From contig NZ_JBMHJM010000001.1 of assembly GCF_049747295.1 (NCBI RefSeq), forward strand, positions 3,906,001 through 3,970,000: 64,000 nucleotides of DNA, given 5' to 3'. The notes under the pieces are model-generated. The model was not told where the DNA came from and made no database searches. It saw only the letters and a program-made list of their open reading frames with translations. The translations under genes were made by a program, and so were the position numbers. The DNA comes from Afipia sp049747295. GTDB taxonomy: Bacteria > Pseudomonadota > Alphaproteobacteria > Rhizobiales > Xanthobacteraceae. This document shows, piece after piece, positions 1 to 8,441 of this stretch (position 1 is its first letter; the number at the start of each line of letters is the position of its first letter).

Positions 1-726
1 GGCTCGACCCGCGGCATCGGCCGCGCCATTGCCGAGCGCATGGTGGAGCATGGCGCCAAGGTCGTGGTCTCATCGCGGAAGCAGGACGTTTGCGATCAGG
101 TCTCGAAGGAGATCAATGCGCAGTACGGCGAGGGCAAAACCATCGCCATTGCGGCCAACATCTCCAGCAAGGAAAACCTGCAGAACCTCGTCGACGAGAC
201 CAACCGTGCTTTCGGCAAGATCGACGTGCTGGTCTGCAACGCGGCGTCGAATCCGTATTACGGTCCGATGGCCAACATTTCCGACGACCAGTTCAGCAAG
301 ATCCTCAGCAACAACATCATCGCCAACAATTGGCTGGTCAGCATGGTGGTGCCGCAGATGATCGAGCGCAAGGATGGTTCGATCATCATCGTCTCGTCTA
401 TCGGTGGCCTGAAGGGCTCGACGACGATCGGCGCATACTGTGTCTCGAAGGCGGCCGATATGCAACTCGCGCGCAATCTCGCCTGCGAATACGGCAAGCA
501 CAACATCCGCGTGAACTGCATTGCGCCGGGCCTGATCAAGACCGATTTCGCCAAGGCGCTCTGGGATAATCCGGAAACGCTGAAGAACTCGACCGCGCGT
601 TCGCCGCTGCTGCGCATCGGCATCCCGGACGAGATCGCGGGTGCTGCCGTGTTCTTGGGATCGGCTGCGGGCAACTTCATGACCGGCCAATCGATGGTGA
701 TCGACGGCGGCGCGACCATCAGCTAA
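1..726 (+). CDS. SDR family NAD(P)-dependent oxidoreductase, 5' end missing
   Basis: This is a short-chain dehydrogenase/reductase whose first codons lie before the window; the reading frame is open from base 1. The window opens inside the Rossmann glycine loop (GSTRGIG). The NAA-type motif (CNAAS), the catalytic serine region (VSSIGG), the active-site Tyr-x3-Lys (YCVSK) and the usual C-terminal end (VIDGGATIS) are all present. Only about 10 residues should be missing for a normal 250-residue SDR. The C-terminal style matches the DHRS4-like or 3-oxoacyl-ACP reductase-like group. The substrate cannot be read from sequence, and no partner gene is visible downstream. Confidence 0.93.
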   Translation, partial: GSTRGIGRAIAERMVEHGAKVVVSSRKQDVCDQVSKEINAQYGEGKTIAIAANISSKENLQNLVDETNRAFGKIDVLVCNAASNPYYGPMANISDDQFSKILSNNIIANNWLVSMVVPQMIERKDGSIIIVSSIGGLKGSTTIGAYCVSKAADMQLARNLACEYGKHNIRVNCIAPGLIKTDFAKALWDNPETLKNSTARSPLLRIGIPDEIAGAAVFLGSAAGNFMTGQSMVIDGGATIS

Positions 727-861
727 GGCACCTTCGCCAGCAGCTGAACGTTTGCATTCAGAAGTTGCGTCGCGGTGGATATTGCGCCGCGACGCAACTG
801 CTGCTGAAAGCCGGAAGCCCGGTCAGCGATGTTCCCTTCACGAACGCGCGTCTGCGAATGC

Positions 862-996
862 CTACGTCAAAAACAGCAAGCACGCGCCAACCACTGCCAG
901 CGGCGCCATGCAGATCGCGCCCAGAACCAGGGTTGCTGGATCCGCCGCCTCGTTCTCTGTGTTCCCAGTTGCGTGAACTGACTTGTCTTCGCTCAT
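862..996 (-). CDS. Small single-pass membrane protein (44 aa)
   Basis: This short gene starts at an ATG preceded 5 bases upstream by GGAGGT, a near-perfect ribosome binding site. The 44-residue product has an acidic, polar N-terminus (MSEDKSVHATG at residues 1-11) and one hydrophobic stretch covering about residues 22-43 (AATLVLGA followed by CMAPLAVVGACLLFL), ending just before the stop. This looks like a C-tail-anchored or single-pass inner-membrane micropeptide. It stands alone between an SDR gene and a DUF3551 gene. I recognise no family. Support rests on the ribosome binding site and the transmembrane pattern. Confidence 0.55.
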   Translation of the reverse strand: MSEDKSVHATGNTENEAADPATLVLGAICMAPLAVVGACLLFLT

Positions 997-1130
997 GATA
1001 CCTCCATGTGACTTTAAGCATGAGCGCGGCGATTGGTTTCTGCGCCGAGGTCATGGGCCATCTGAAACACGGAATGGCTTCAGGAACGATCTGACCTGTT
1101 TTGTTTTTCTCGGCATTGAAAGGAAAACAA

Positions 1131-1505
1131 ATGTGGAAATCATCATTGGCGATTTCGACGCTCGTCGCGTCCTTGGCAGCGTTGTCATCCCCGGCCGCCG
1201 CGCAGGACTATCCATTCTGTCTGCTGCGGAGCGATGAAGCGGGACCGGGAACTTGCTACTATCGGAACTATGCGCAGTGCCAGGCAGCGGCGTCAGGGAT
1301 TAATGCATATTGTTATCGCAATCCGCGTCTGGCCTATGGCTCCTATGAACGGCCGATGCGCTACGCACCCGGACCCGGTGTTCCGGGAAGCCCTTACCCC
1401 GGCTACGGCATTCCGGGGAATCCCTATGCAGGCGGCGGACCCTATGGGGCCAACCAGGCAACCAACCGCCCGAATTCCAGCAACGAAATCGGCAGCGGCC
1501 CCTGA
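1131..1505 (+). CDS. DUF3551 family secreted protein
   Basis: A 124-residue exported protein. I chose the ATG at 1131 (AAAGGA just upstream) over an upstream TTG because it gives a clean signal peptide of about 22 residues (MWKSS, then a hydrophobic core ending PAAAQ). The mature part carries the DUF3551 pattern: YPFC near its start, a CYYRNYAQC segment and a YCYRNP segment, so paired cysteines that probably form disulphides in the periplasm. The C-terminal third is rich in Pro, Gly and Tyr with PYPGYG and NPYAGGGPYG repeats and is probably disordered. DUF3551 proteins are common in Bradyrhizobium relatives, and their function is unknown. Confidence 0.8.
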   Translation: MWKSSLAISTLVASLAALSSPAAAQDYPFCLLRSDEAGPGTCYYRNYAQCQAAASGINAYCYRNPRLAYGSYERPMRYAPGPGVPGSPYPGYGIPGNPYAGGGPYGANQATNRPNSSNEIGSGP

Positions 1506-1732
1506 CGTTGAGCTCTGCGGGTGATCGTCCTGCCAATGCCCATCATTTGGTGCAAATGACGGGCCTCCTGAGGAATGCATCTATGAGATCTCGGAAGTTG
1601 GGAAAAATGAAAGCCATTCGAGGCTGTATTGGAATCGTATTCTAATCCGCGCTCAGGAACCGGCGGATTTTAGGAAATGATGAGTCGGCCGGAGTGGTAA
1701 TTTAATACGCCTGAATAGTCGGGCCGATAAAG

Positions 1733-2695
1733 GTGGTCCAGACCGTGCCGACGCCGACAACAGCAAGTCTCACGCGACGCATTGATCTCACCACGCTACA
1801 GCTGTTCATCGCGATCTGCGAGGAAGGCAATCTCACGCGCGCGTCGCAGCGTGAAGCTATTGCGCCGTCAGCCGTGAGCAAGCGGCTTCACGATCTCGAA
1901 GAGGCACTGGGCGTCGCGCTGTTCCTGCGCCAGCCGAACGGCATGGTGCTGACGCCTGCGGGTGAATCCCTGCTGCATCACGCGCGCCTGACGCTGCTCA
2001 ACATCGAGAAGATCTCCGTCGAGCTGGCCGAACACGCAACCGGCGTGCGCGGCCACATCCGGATTTTGGCCAATCTCTCCGCCATCGTTGAATTCTTGCC
2101 CGACGATCTGCCCGGCTTCTTCCGCACCCACGATCTGGTCCGCCTCGATCTTCAGGAACGGCCGAGCGCCGATGTGGTCCGCGGCGTGGAGGAGGGCTCA
2201 GCGGAAATCGGTATCTGCTCGGCGGATGTCGAGACGCGCGGCCTCGAGCGCCACGCCTATCGGCGCGACCGCCTCGTGGTGGTGGTACCTGCCAACCATG
2301 CGCTCACGCGCGCCGCTGACATTTGTTTCGCCGATACGCTGGACTTCGATCATGTCGGCCTGTTTGCCACCAGTTCGATTTACCTGCGCTCGCATTACAG
2401 CGCCCAGCAAACCGGCAAGGCATTCCGGCTCCGCGTGCACGTGCCGGGATTCGATGCCGTCTGCCGCATGGTGCAGGCCGGAATGGGTGTCGGGCTTATT
2501 CCGGATCGTGCGTTCGAAGTGTTGAGCCACGGCATGAATCTCGTCGCCGTGCCGTTGCGCGACAGCTGGGCGGATCGGCAGCTCAACGTCGTGGTGCGCC
2601 AGGCTGAGACCCTCTCTGCCACCGGACGTCTGATGTTCGATCATCTGTGCGGGGCCCTGCCACAACGCCCCGCTCCGGTGGCACTGTCGGCCTAA
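1733..2695 (+). CDS. LysR family transcriptional regulator
   Basis: A 320-residue LysR regulator starting at GTG. The N-terminal winged helix-turn-helix spans about residues 17-75 (LQLFIAICEEGNLTRAS, then SAVSKRLHDLEEALG), followed by a periplasmic-binding-protein-like effector domain. It is in the same orientation as, and 106 bases upstream of, the CoA-transferase, HMG-CoA lyase and MFS genes, so it probably controls them in response to their substrate. The gap before the next gene contains an inverted repeat around the TCGCGTTCGCGA bases near 2700, which could be a weak hairpin. The family and role are sure; the effector is unknown. Confidence 0.93.
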   Translation: MVQTVPTPTTASLTRRIDLTTLQLFIAICEEGNLTRASQREAIAPSAVSKRLHDLEEALGVALFLRQPNGMVLTPAGESLLHHARLTLLNIEKISVELAEHATGVRGHIRILANLSAIVEFLPDDLPGFFRTHDLVRLDLQERPSADVVRGVEEGSAEIGICSADVETRGLERHAYRRDRLVVVVPANHALTRAADICFADTLDFDHVGLFATSSIYLRSHYSAQQTGKAFRLRVHVPGFDAVCRMVQAGMGVGLIPDRAFEVLSHGMNLVAVPLRDSWADRQLNVVVRQAETLSATGRLMFDHLCGALPQRPAPVALSA

Positions 2696-2801
2696 ACCGT
2701 CGCGTTCGCGATCCGCGAACGCGTGTTGCCCAATGAGGATTGGACGAAACCGGTTTTGTCGGTGAGACCTCGAAAAAATAAACTTTCGAGGAGCGCAGGA
2801 C

Positions 2802-3995
2802 ATGAGCGGGCCTTTAACCGGAATTCGAGTCGTTGAGTTCGGCACACTGATTGCCGCTCCCTTTGCCGCGCGGCTGTTTGCCGAATTCGGCGCCGAGGTC
2901 ATCAAGATCGAGCAACCGGGCACCGGCGATCCGCTGCGCAAATGGCGCAAGCTGCATCAGGGCACGTCGCTGTGGTGGTATCTCCAGTCGCGCAACAAGA
3001 AGTCGATCGCCATTGATCTCAAATCGCCGGATGGCCTCGCCATTGCGCGCGAACTCGCGGCCAGCGCCGACGTGGTGATCGAGAACTTCAAGCCGGGCAG
3101 CCTTGAGAAGCTCGGGCTCGGCTGGGACGTGCTCTCGGCACTCAATCCGAAACTGACCCTCGTGCGCATTTCGGGGTATGGCCAGACCGGGCCTTACCGC
3201 GACCGCTCCGGCTTCGGTGCCATCGGCGAAGCCATGGGCGGTTTGCGTTTCACCACGGGTGATCCGGACAGTCCGCCGGCGCGGGTGGGCATCAGCATCG
3301 GTGATAGCCTTGCCTCGCTGCACGCCGTGATCGGCGCGCTGATGTCGCTGCTGCGGGTGAAAACCGGCGAGGGCAGAGGACAGGTCGTCGACGTCTCCCT
3401 CTATGAGAGCGTCTTCAATCTCATGGAGAGCCTCGTTCCGGAATACGATCTGATGGGGCACGTGCGTACGCGGACCGGCGGTGCGTTGCCCGGCATCAGC
3501 CCGTCGAACACCTATCCCACATCCGATGGCCGCCATGTCGTGATCGCCGGCAACAGCGATGCCATTTTCAAGCGGCTGATGCTGGTGATCGAGCGGCCTG
3601 ATCTGGCCGACGATCCCGCGCTCGCCACCAACGATGGCCGCGTGCCCCACGATGCGATGCTTGATGCCGCAATCAGCACATGGACCGCGAAGCGGACGAT
3701 GGACGAGGTGCTGGCAGCGCTCGACAAAGCGGATGTGCCCGCGGGCCGCATCTATTCGGTAGCGGATATCGTGACCGATCCACATTACCTCGCTCGCGAG
3801 ATGATCCTGCCGACGGAGTTGCCGGGCGATATCGAAGTGAAGATGCCGGGCATCACGCCGAAACTGTCGGAAACACCGGGTGGCGTGAATTGGCCTGGGC
3901 CTATGCTCGGCGAGCACACCGATGAAATCCTGACCGGGCTTGGTCTGGAGCAGCGCGCTATCGGGCTGCTGCGAAAGACCGGCGCGGTGCAGTAA
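2802..3995 (+). CDS. CaiB/BaiF family CoA-transferase
   Basis: A 397-residue family III CoA-transferase, the full family length. Visible landmarks are the N-terminal GIRVVEFGTLIAAPF segment, the Rossmann-like EVIKIEQP and NKKSIAIDLK blocks, and the catalytic aspartate in VVDVSLYE (about residue 196). These enzymes move CoA between carboxylic acids through an aspartyl-CoA anhydride. The ATG has GGAGCG upstream. The stop codon overlaps the start of the HMG-CoA lyase gene (TAATG), so the two are translationally coupled. That coupling suggests that it activates the acid whose CoA ester the lyase then cleaves. Confidence 0.93.
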   Translation: MSGPLTGIRVVEFGTLIAAPFAARLFAEFGAEVIKIEQPGTGDPLRKWRKLHQGTSLWWYLQSRNKKSIAIDLKSPDGLAIARELAASADVVIENFKPGSLEKLGLGWDVLSALNPKLTLVRISGYGQTGPYRDRSGFGAIGEAMGGLRFTTGDPDSPPARVGISIGDSLASLHAVIGALMSLLRVKTGEGRGQVVDVSLYESVFNLMESLVPEYDLMGHVRTRTGGALPGISPSNTYPTSDGRHVVIAGNSDAIFKRLMLVIERPDLADDPALATNDGRVPHDAMLDAAISTWTAKRTMDEVLAALDKADVPAGRIYSVADIVTDPHYLAREMILPTELPGDIEVKMPGITPKLSETPGGVNWPGPMLGEHTDEILTGLGLEQRAIGLLRKTGAVQ

Positions 3996-4927
3996 TGCGC
4001 GCCCCCGACATTCTCATTCAGGAGGTCGCGCCACGCGACGGCCTACAAATTGAACCTGTTTTCGTCGAGACGGCGGAAAAGGTGCGGCTGGTCGATGCAT
4101 TGTCGCAAGCAGGCTTCAGCCGCATCGAAGTGAGTTCGTTCGTGTCGCCGAAGGCGGTGCCTGCACTGGCCGATGCGGAAGACGTGTTCGGCGGCATCCG
4201 CCGTAATCCCAGAACCATGTATGTCGCGCTGGTGCCCAATCGCAAAGGCGCGGAGCGCGCGATCGCTGCGGGCGCCGGCGAGATCAATTTCGTGATGTCG
4301 GCGAGCGAGACGCACAATCGCGCCAACATGGGCATGCGGCACGAACAATCGCTGGCGGCATTGTCCGATATCGTTGGGCCCGCTCACGCGGCTGGCCTCT
4401 CCGTCAACGCAACGATTGCCACCGCATTCGGCTGCCCATTCGAAGGCATTCAAGCCTTCACCAAGATCCGCAGGATCGTGCGGGAGTATCTCGATTTCGG
4501 CGTGGACGGAATCACGCTCGCCGACACCACAGGCATGGCCAATCCCAGACGAGTCGAGCACCTGGTTCAGGACGTTCTGAAGCAGGTCCCGTCCGACAAA
4601 CTCACGCTGCATTTTCACAACACGCGGGGGCTTGGGCTCGTCAATGTTCTCGCGGCCCACGAGGCCGGCGCATTCCGCTTCGACGCCGCACTTGGCGGGC
4701 TGGGCGGCTGTCCGTTCGCGCCCGGTGCGTCGGGCAATGTCTGCACCGAGGATCTCGTCAACCTCTGCGACGAGATCGGGCTCGATACCGGGTTGAACCT
4801 CACAGCATTGCTGCAGCTCTCGGCGACGCTGCCGCAGCTCATCGGCCATGAGGTGCCGGGGCAGGTCGTCAAGGCCGGCCGGCCGCTCGATCTCCATCCC
4901 GTTCCAGAAAAACTTCGCGACGGCTGA
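3995..4927 (+). CDS. Hydroxymethylglutaryl-CoA lyase family protein
   Basis: A 310-residue TIM-barrel lyase of the HMG-CoA lyase family, which cleaves (S)-HMG-CoA to acetoacetate and acetyl-CoA. Visible signature residues are the EVAPRDGLQ motif at residues 6-14 (catalytic Arg and metal-binding Asp), the metal ligands in LHFHNTRGLG, and the cysteine loop GGCPFAPGASGN typical of true HMG-CoA lyases. It overlaps the CoA-transferase gene by one base and is followed 49 bases later by an organic-anion carrier. Related enzymes can act on citramalyl-CoA-type substrates, so the exact acyl group is an inference. Confidence 0.92.
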   Translation: MRAPDILIQEVAPRDGLQIEPVFVETAEKVRLVDALSQAGFSRIEVSSFVSPKAVPALADAEDVFGGIRRNPRTMYVALVPNRKGAERAIAAGAGEINFVMSASETHNRANMGMRHEQSLAALSDIVGPAHAAGLSVNATIATAFGCPFEGIQAFTKIRRIVREYLDFGVDGITLADTTGMANPRRVEHLVQDVLKQVPSDKLTLHFHNTRGLGLVNVLAAHEAGAFRFDAALGGLGGCPFAPGASGNVCTEDLVNLCDEIGLDTGLNLTALLQLSATLPQLIGHEVPGQVVKAGRPLDLHPVPEKLRDG

Positions 4928-4976
4928 AACCGCCGCACATTATTTCAAAACAACAAAACAATATCGGAGGAAATTC

Positions 4977-6317
4977 ATGACGATTGCGACCGCGTCCGCA
5001 ATGGACGTCGACACATCTGCAGCTGAACAGCGCGTGGTCAACAAGATTGCCTGGCGGCTGATGCCCTTCATCATCATCTGCTATCTGTTCGCCTTCTTCG
5101 ACCGCGTCAACATCAGCTTCGCCAAGACGCACCTCCAGCACGATCTCGGCCTCAGCAACACCGCCTACGGTTTAGGCGCAAGCCTGTTCGTCGTGGGCTA
5201 TGTACTGCTCGAGGTACCGAGCAATCTGCTGCTCTATCGGTTCGGCGCGCGGCGCTGGATCGCCCGCATCATGATTTCGTGGGGCATCGCCACCGCGGCG
5301 ATGGTGTTCCTGCAGAACGAGTGGCAGTTCTATGGGCTGCGTTTCATGGTCGGCGCCATGGAGGCGGGCTTTGCACCGGGCATCCTCTACTATCTCACTC
5401 TGTGGTTTCCGCGCGCCTATCGCGGCCGCATCACGTCGATCTTCTTTCTGGCCACCGCCTTCTCAGGCATCATCGGTGCGCCGGTGTCAGGCCTGATCCT
5501 GAACTACCTGAATGGCGTGCACGGGCTCGCAGGCTGGCAATGGCTTTTCCTCGCCGGTGGGCTGCCGTGTATCGGGCTCGGCGTGGTCGTGCTGATGCGG
5601 CTCGATGACGGCATCGAGGATGCCAAGTGGCTGACCGCGGACGAGCGCCAACTGGTCTCGGCGCAACTGCATCGCGAGAGCGCGGATATCGGCGAGCACT
5701 CAACCTGGCGTGCGTTGCTGATGCCCGGTGTGTTGTTGCTCGGCTTCATCTATTTTCTGATCCAGATCGCCTCTTATGGTCTCAACTTCTGGGCACCGGA
5801 TCTGATCAAGACGGCGGGCGGTGGCAATCCTGCGATCGTCGGTTTTCTCACCGCCGTGCCTTACGTCTGCGGCGCTATCAGTATGCTGACCATCGGACGC
5901 CTGTCGGATTCCTCGGGCGAACGTCCGAAATTTGTCGCGGGTCTTATTCTCGCGGCGGCCGTCGGCTTCTTCGCCGCGGGCTTTTTTGACAAGAACATCA
6001 CGCTGTTGATTGCTGCGCTCGCGGTGCTTGGGGCCGGCGTGGTCGCGGCCATTCCGACGTTTTGGACGCTGCCGCCGAAGCTCCTGACGGGCGTCGGTGC
6101 GGCGGGCGGCATCGCACTGATCAACACGCTGGGCCAGCTCGGCGGTATTGTCAGCCCGGTGATGGTCGGCGCGGTCAAGGACGCCACCGGCAGCACCACG
6201 CCTGCGCTTTACGTGATCGGCGGGCTCTGTCTGCTTTGCGGCCTGATCTTGCTGTTCGCCATGCCCGAGAGGCTGCGCAGCAATGACCTGCTAGTACCGC
6301 GCAGTGCAAAAGCATGA
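4977..6317 (+). CDS. MFS transporter, anion:cation symporter type
   Basis: A 446-residue, 12-helix major facilitator carrier resembling the phthalate/tartrate/hexuronate (ACS) group. I chose the ATG at 4977 because GGAGG lies 5 bases upstream; the open frame extends further but without a ribosome site. The conserved FDRVNISFAK segment in helix 1 and the GARRWIARIMISWG loop between helices 2 and 3 are typical. Its position behind a CoA-transferase and an HMG-CoA lyase makes it the likely importer of their carboxylic-acid substrate. It is followed by a strong hairpin at 6331-6363. Confidence 0.92.
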   Translation: MTIATASAMDVDTSAAEQRVVNKIAWRLMPFIIICYLFAFFDRVNISFAKTHLQHDLGLSNTAYGLGASLFVVGYVLLEVPSNLLLYRFGARRWIARIMISWGIATAAMVFLQNEWQFYGLRFMVGAMEAGFAPGILYYLTLWFPRAYRGRITSIFFLATAFSGIIGAPVSGLILNYLNGVHGLAGWQWLFLAGGLPCIGLGVVVLMRLDDGIEDAKWLTADERQLVSAQLHRESADIGEHSTWRALLMPGVLLLGFIYFLIQIASYGLNFWAPDLIKTAGGGNPAIVGFLTAVPYVCGAISMLTIGRLSDSSGERPKFVAGLILAAAVGFFAAGFFDKNITLLIAALAVLGAGVVAAIPTFWTLPPKLLTGVGAAGGIALINTLGQLGGIVSPVMVGAVKDATGSTTPALYVIGGLCLLCGLILLFAMPERLRSNDLLVPRSAKA

Positions 6318-6330
6318 TCGAGCTGGCCGC

Positions 6331-6363
6331 GATGCCGCTTGTAAGGAGCTTACGAGCGGCATC
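6331..6363. terminator. Bidirectional hairpin between convergent genes
   Basis: A 15-bp stem (6331-6345 against 6349-6363, one G-U pair) closes a 3-base loop (GAG). It sits 13 bases after the MFS stop and 45 bases beyond the Rid gene that comes from the other side. There is no long T-run, so termination is inferred from position and stem strength. Confidence 0.7.
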
Positions 6364-6408
6364 TCGCATCAATGGATCGGCTCTCGATCAACCAGAGGGA
6401 GGCCGCGA

Positions 6409-6795
6409 TCAGGCCTTCGCCGCGACGATCTCGATTTCGAGCAGGAATTCCGGACGCACGAGCTGGGGAACGACGGAGAGCATCGAGGCGGGGCGATGGT
6501 CACCGAGGAAGCGCGAGCGCACCTTGGCGTAGGCGGGAATGTCTTCGGCGCGGATGAGGGAATGCGTCGCCTTCACAATATCGACGACGCCCATATTCGC
6601 CTTGTCCAGCATGCGAAGGATGTGCTGCCAGGCGATTTCGGCCTGTCCGGTGATGTCCGGCGGAAGTTCGCCGCTTTCCGTCAAGCCCGGCGTGCCTGAC
6701 GTATAAAGCCAGCGCAGACCGGGCTGGACCAGGATGGCGTCGCTATAAGCGCCAATCTGGCTTGCGACGCCGGCATCGATGATCTTGTGGTTCAT
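6409..6795 (-). CDS. Rid (YjgF/YER057c/UK114) family protein
   Basis: A 128-residue Rid-fold protein. I chose the internal ATG at 6795, giving MNHKIIDAG, because GGAGG lies 8 bases before it. The usual blocks are present: LYTSGTPGL near residue 32 and LLEIEIVAA at the end. Archetypal RidA enzymes deaminate reactive enamine/imine intermediates and use an arginine in a P-A-R-S/T motif; here the matching spot reads RPASM, so the arginine is missing by eye alignment. It is therefore more likely a non-archetypal Rid subgroup member of unknown activity. It converges on the HMG-CoA lyase/MFS cluster. Confidence 0.88.
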   Translation of the reverse strand: MNHKIIDAGVASQIGAYSDAILVQPGLRWLYTSGTPGLTESGELPPDITGQAEIAWQHILRMLDKANMGVVDIVKATHSLIRAEDIPAYAKVRSRFLGDHRPASMLSVVPQLVRPEFLLEIEIVAAKA

Positions 6796-6932
6796 TTGGC
6801 GTTCCTCCGTTGTGCCATTAGGCATCTTGTTGGCTGTGTGTAGCATGGCACGTTGATGACCGAGAAGGCCGATGCATTGCTCAAATCACAGCCTTCGGCG
6901 ATTATCAATCCGGCCGAAGTTAGAGCAGATTC

Positions 6933-7814
6933 ATGTCACCAATCACAATGCACCACGCCGTTCAAAGGAACGGCCAGGACATATGTGCCAGTTCGGACGC
7001 ACTGTTTCCCTGGTGGAGCATCACCAAACCGGTGCTGGCTGCTGCAGTGCTACGCCTCGTTGATCGGGGACGTGTCGATCTGGATCAGCAGTATGACGAC
7101 AAACCCTATTCGATCCGCCAATTGCTTCAGCACACCGCCGGCTTAAGCACCTATGGCGGCGCGGCTTACCACGATGCTGTTGCGTCCCATGAGCCTGTCT
7201 GGCCGGTGGAGGAATTGCTGCGTCGTGTTCAGGCGGACCGGTTGATCTACGCGCCGGGGCAGGGCTGGGCCTATTCGAATGTGGGCTATCTGCTCGTTCG
7301 TCAGTTCATCGAACAGCAGATGAACCTTGATCTCAACGCTGCGCTGTCCGAACTCGTCTTTAACCCCATGGGCCTGCAGCGTAGCCGCATTGCCACCACG
7401 CCCGCGGACATGGCTGAAACTTATTGGGGCAATTCTCCAGGCTATGACCCGCGCTGGGTTTATCACGGCCTTCTCATCGGCCCGCCGTCCGATGCTGTCC
7501 GCTTTCTCGACAATTTGCAGTCCGACACGTTCCTGTCGGAGCGATGCCGATTAGAGATGCTGGGCGAACATCCGCTCAATGAAAGTGGCGGCGGCCGGCC
7601 CTGGACCCGTACCGGCTACGGTTTTGGCTTGATGATCGGTGAGATGGGTGAGGCGGGCAGGGTCTGCGGCCATACCGGCGGCGGCAACGCAAGCGTGTCG
7701 GCGCTTTATCGCTTCTCTGATATCGCGGGCGCCCCCATCGTCGCCGTGTTTGACGAGGGCACCGATGGATCCGCGGTGGAATGGGAAGCGGTGCGGCTGG
7801 CGCTGCAGTCATGA
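6933..7814 (+). CDS. Serine hydrolase, beta-lactamase (class C-like) family
   Basis: A 293-residue beta-lactamase/transpeptidase-fold hydrolase. The catalytic S-x-x-K motif is SITK (about residue 29), the Y-x-N motif is YSNVG (about residue 110), and the third motif appears as GHTGGG (about residue 246). There is no signal peptide, so it is probably a cytoplasmic esterase or peptidase rather than a resistance enzyme. The SITK motif lies closer to the N-terminus than usual, so the enzyme is a compact form or the true start is elsewhere; the upstream ATGs at 6853-6856 are in another frame. It converges on the Lys-rich gene across a 12-bp hairpin. Confidence 0.87.
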   Translation: MSPITMHHAVQRNGQDICASSDALFPWWSITKPVLAAAVLRLVDRGRVDLDQQYDDKPYSIRQLLQHTAGLSTYGGAAYHDAVASHEPVWPVEELLRRVQADRLIYAPGQGWAYSNVGYLLVRQFIEQQMNLDLNAALSELVFNPMGLQRSRIATTPADMAETYWGNSPGYDPRWVYHGLLIGPPSDAVRFLDNLQSDTFLSERCRLEMLGEHPLNESGGGRPWTRTGYGFGLMIGEMGEAGRVCGHTGGGNASVSALYRFSDIAGAPIVAVFDEGTDGSAVEWEAVRLALQS

Positions 7815-7823
7815 GAACGGTTA

Positions 7824-7852
7824 GTGCCATCAGCATGCTCTGCTGATGGCAC
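7824..7852. terminator. Perfect 12-bp hairpin between convergent genes
   Basis: Bases 7824-7835 pair perfectly with 7841-7852 around a 5-base loop (TGCTC). It lies 10 bases after the serine hydrolase stop and 13 bases after the stop of the minus-strand gene at 7865, a typical place for a shared terminator. No T-run follows. Confidence 0.7.
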
Positions 7853-7864
7853 CCACGACGCTGA

Positions 7865-8248
7865 TCAGCTCTTGGCTTTCTTCGCCTTGGCCTTCTTGGC
7901 AGCGGTCTTCTTGGGGGCGCTCGTCTTAGGAGCTTTGGCTGGCTTCGCAGCCTTATCCGGCGTAGCCGCTGTCGGTTTGGAAGCTGCGTCTTCAACGGCC
8001 TTGCGCATGGCGCGGGCGTAGCTGTCGGCGACATTGTCGGCGGACATCTGCAACCGCTTGGCGGCCGCGGAGCCGAGCTCCATCGCGTCCTTGGCGAGTT
8101 GCTTGTATTGCTCCTTCGCGTCCTTGGTCTTTGCCTTGGCCGCGAGCTGCACGTAGTGGTCGCGCCGCTCCTTGGTGGCTGCAACCAGGCTCTTGTTCTG
8201 TTCTTTCGCGACGCGCCGGATAACGACGTCCAGATCGGCTCCCGCCAT
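7865..8248 (-). CDS. Hypothetical protein with histone H1-like Lys/Ala/Pro tail
   Basis: A 127-residue protein in two parts. Residues 1-85 are charged and helical with regular spacing (QLAAKAKTKDAKEQYKQLAK), which suggests a coiled coil or helical bundle. Residues 90-127 are a low-complexity tail of Lys, Ala and Pro, ending in KKAKAKKAKS, like eukaryotic H1 and bacterial Hc1/AlgP-type tails. Such tails usually bind DNA or RNA non-specifically. The ATG has GAAGGAAGAG upstream. I do not recognise a named family for the N-terminal part, and the nucleic-acid role is inferred from composition. Confidence 0.72.
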   Translation of the reverse strand: MAGADLDVVIRRVAKEQNKSLVAATKERRDHYVQLAAKAKTKDAKEQYKQLAKDAMELGSAAAKRLQMSADNVADSYARAMRKAVEDAASKPTAATPDKAAKPAKAPKTSAPKKTAAKKAKAKKAKS

Positions 8249-8441
8249 GTACTCTTCCTTCTGTTCTCAGCCCGCCGGCCTTTTAGCCGATCCTGATCGT
8301 CATTGTCGCCTGCCATTGGCGATGACGTGTCAACTCGCAGGCGTGCGCGATTGGCGGTTACGGATGATCGTAGCCATGCTGCGGCGCATTCTATAAGGCT
8401 TGAGTTTCCAGCGTGTTAACCGGGCGTACGCCGGGATTGGG

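Noticed and set aside
7576..8316. A 246-codon minus-strand frame covering the hairpin and the Lys-rich gene
   Set aside because: It is extremely rich in Arg, Pro and Ser and overlaps two better supported genes and their shared terminator.
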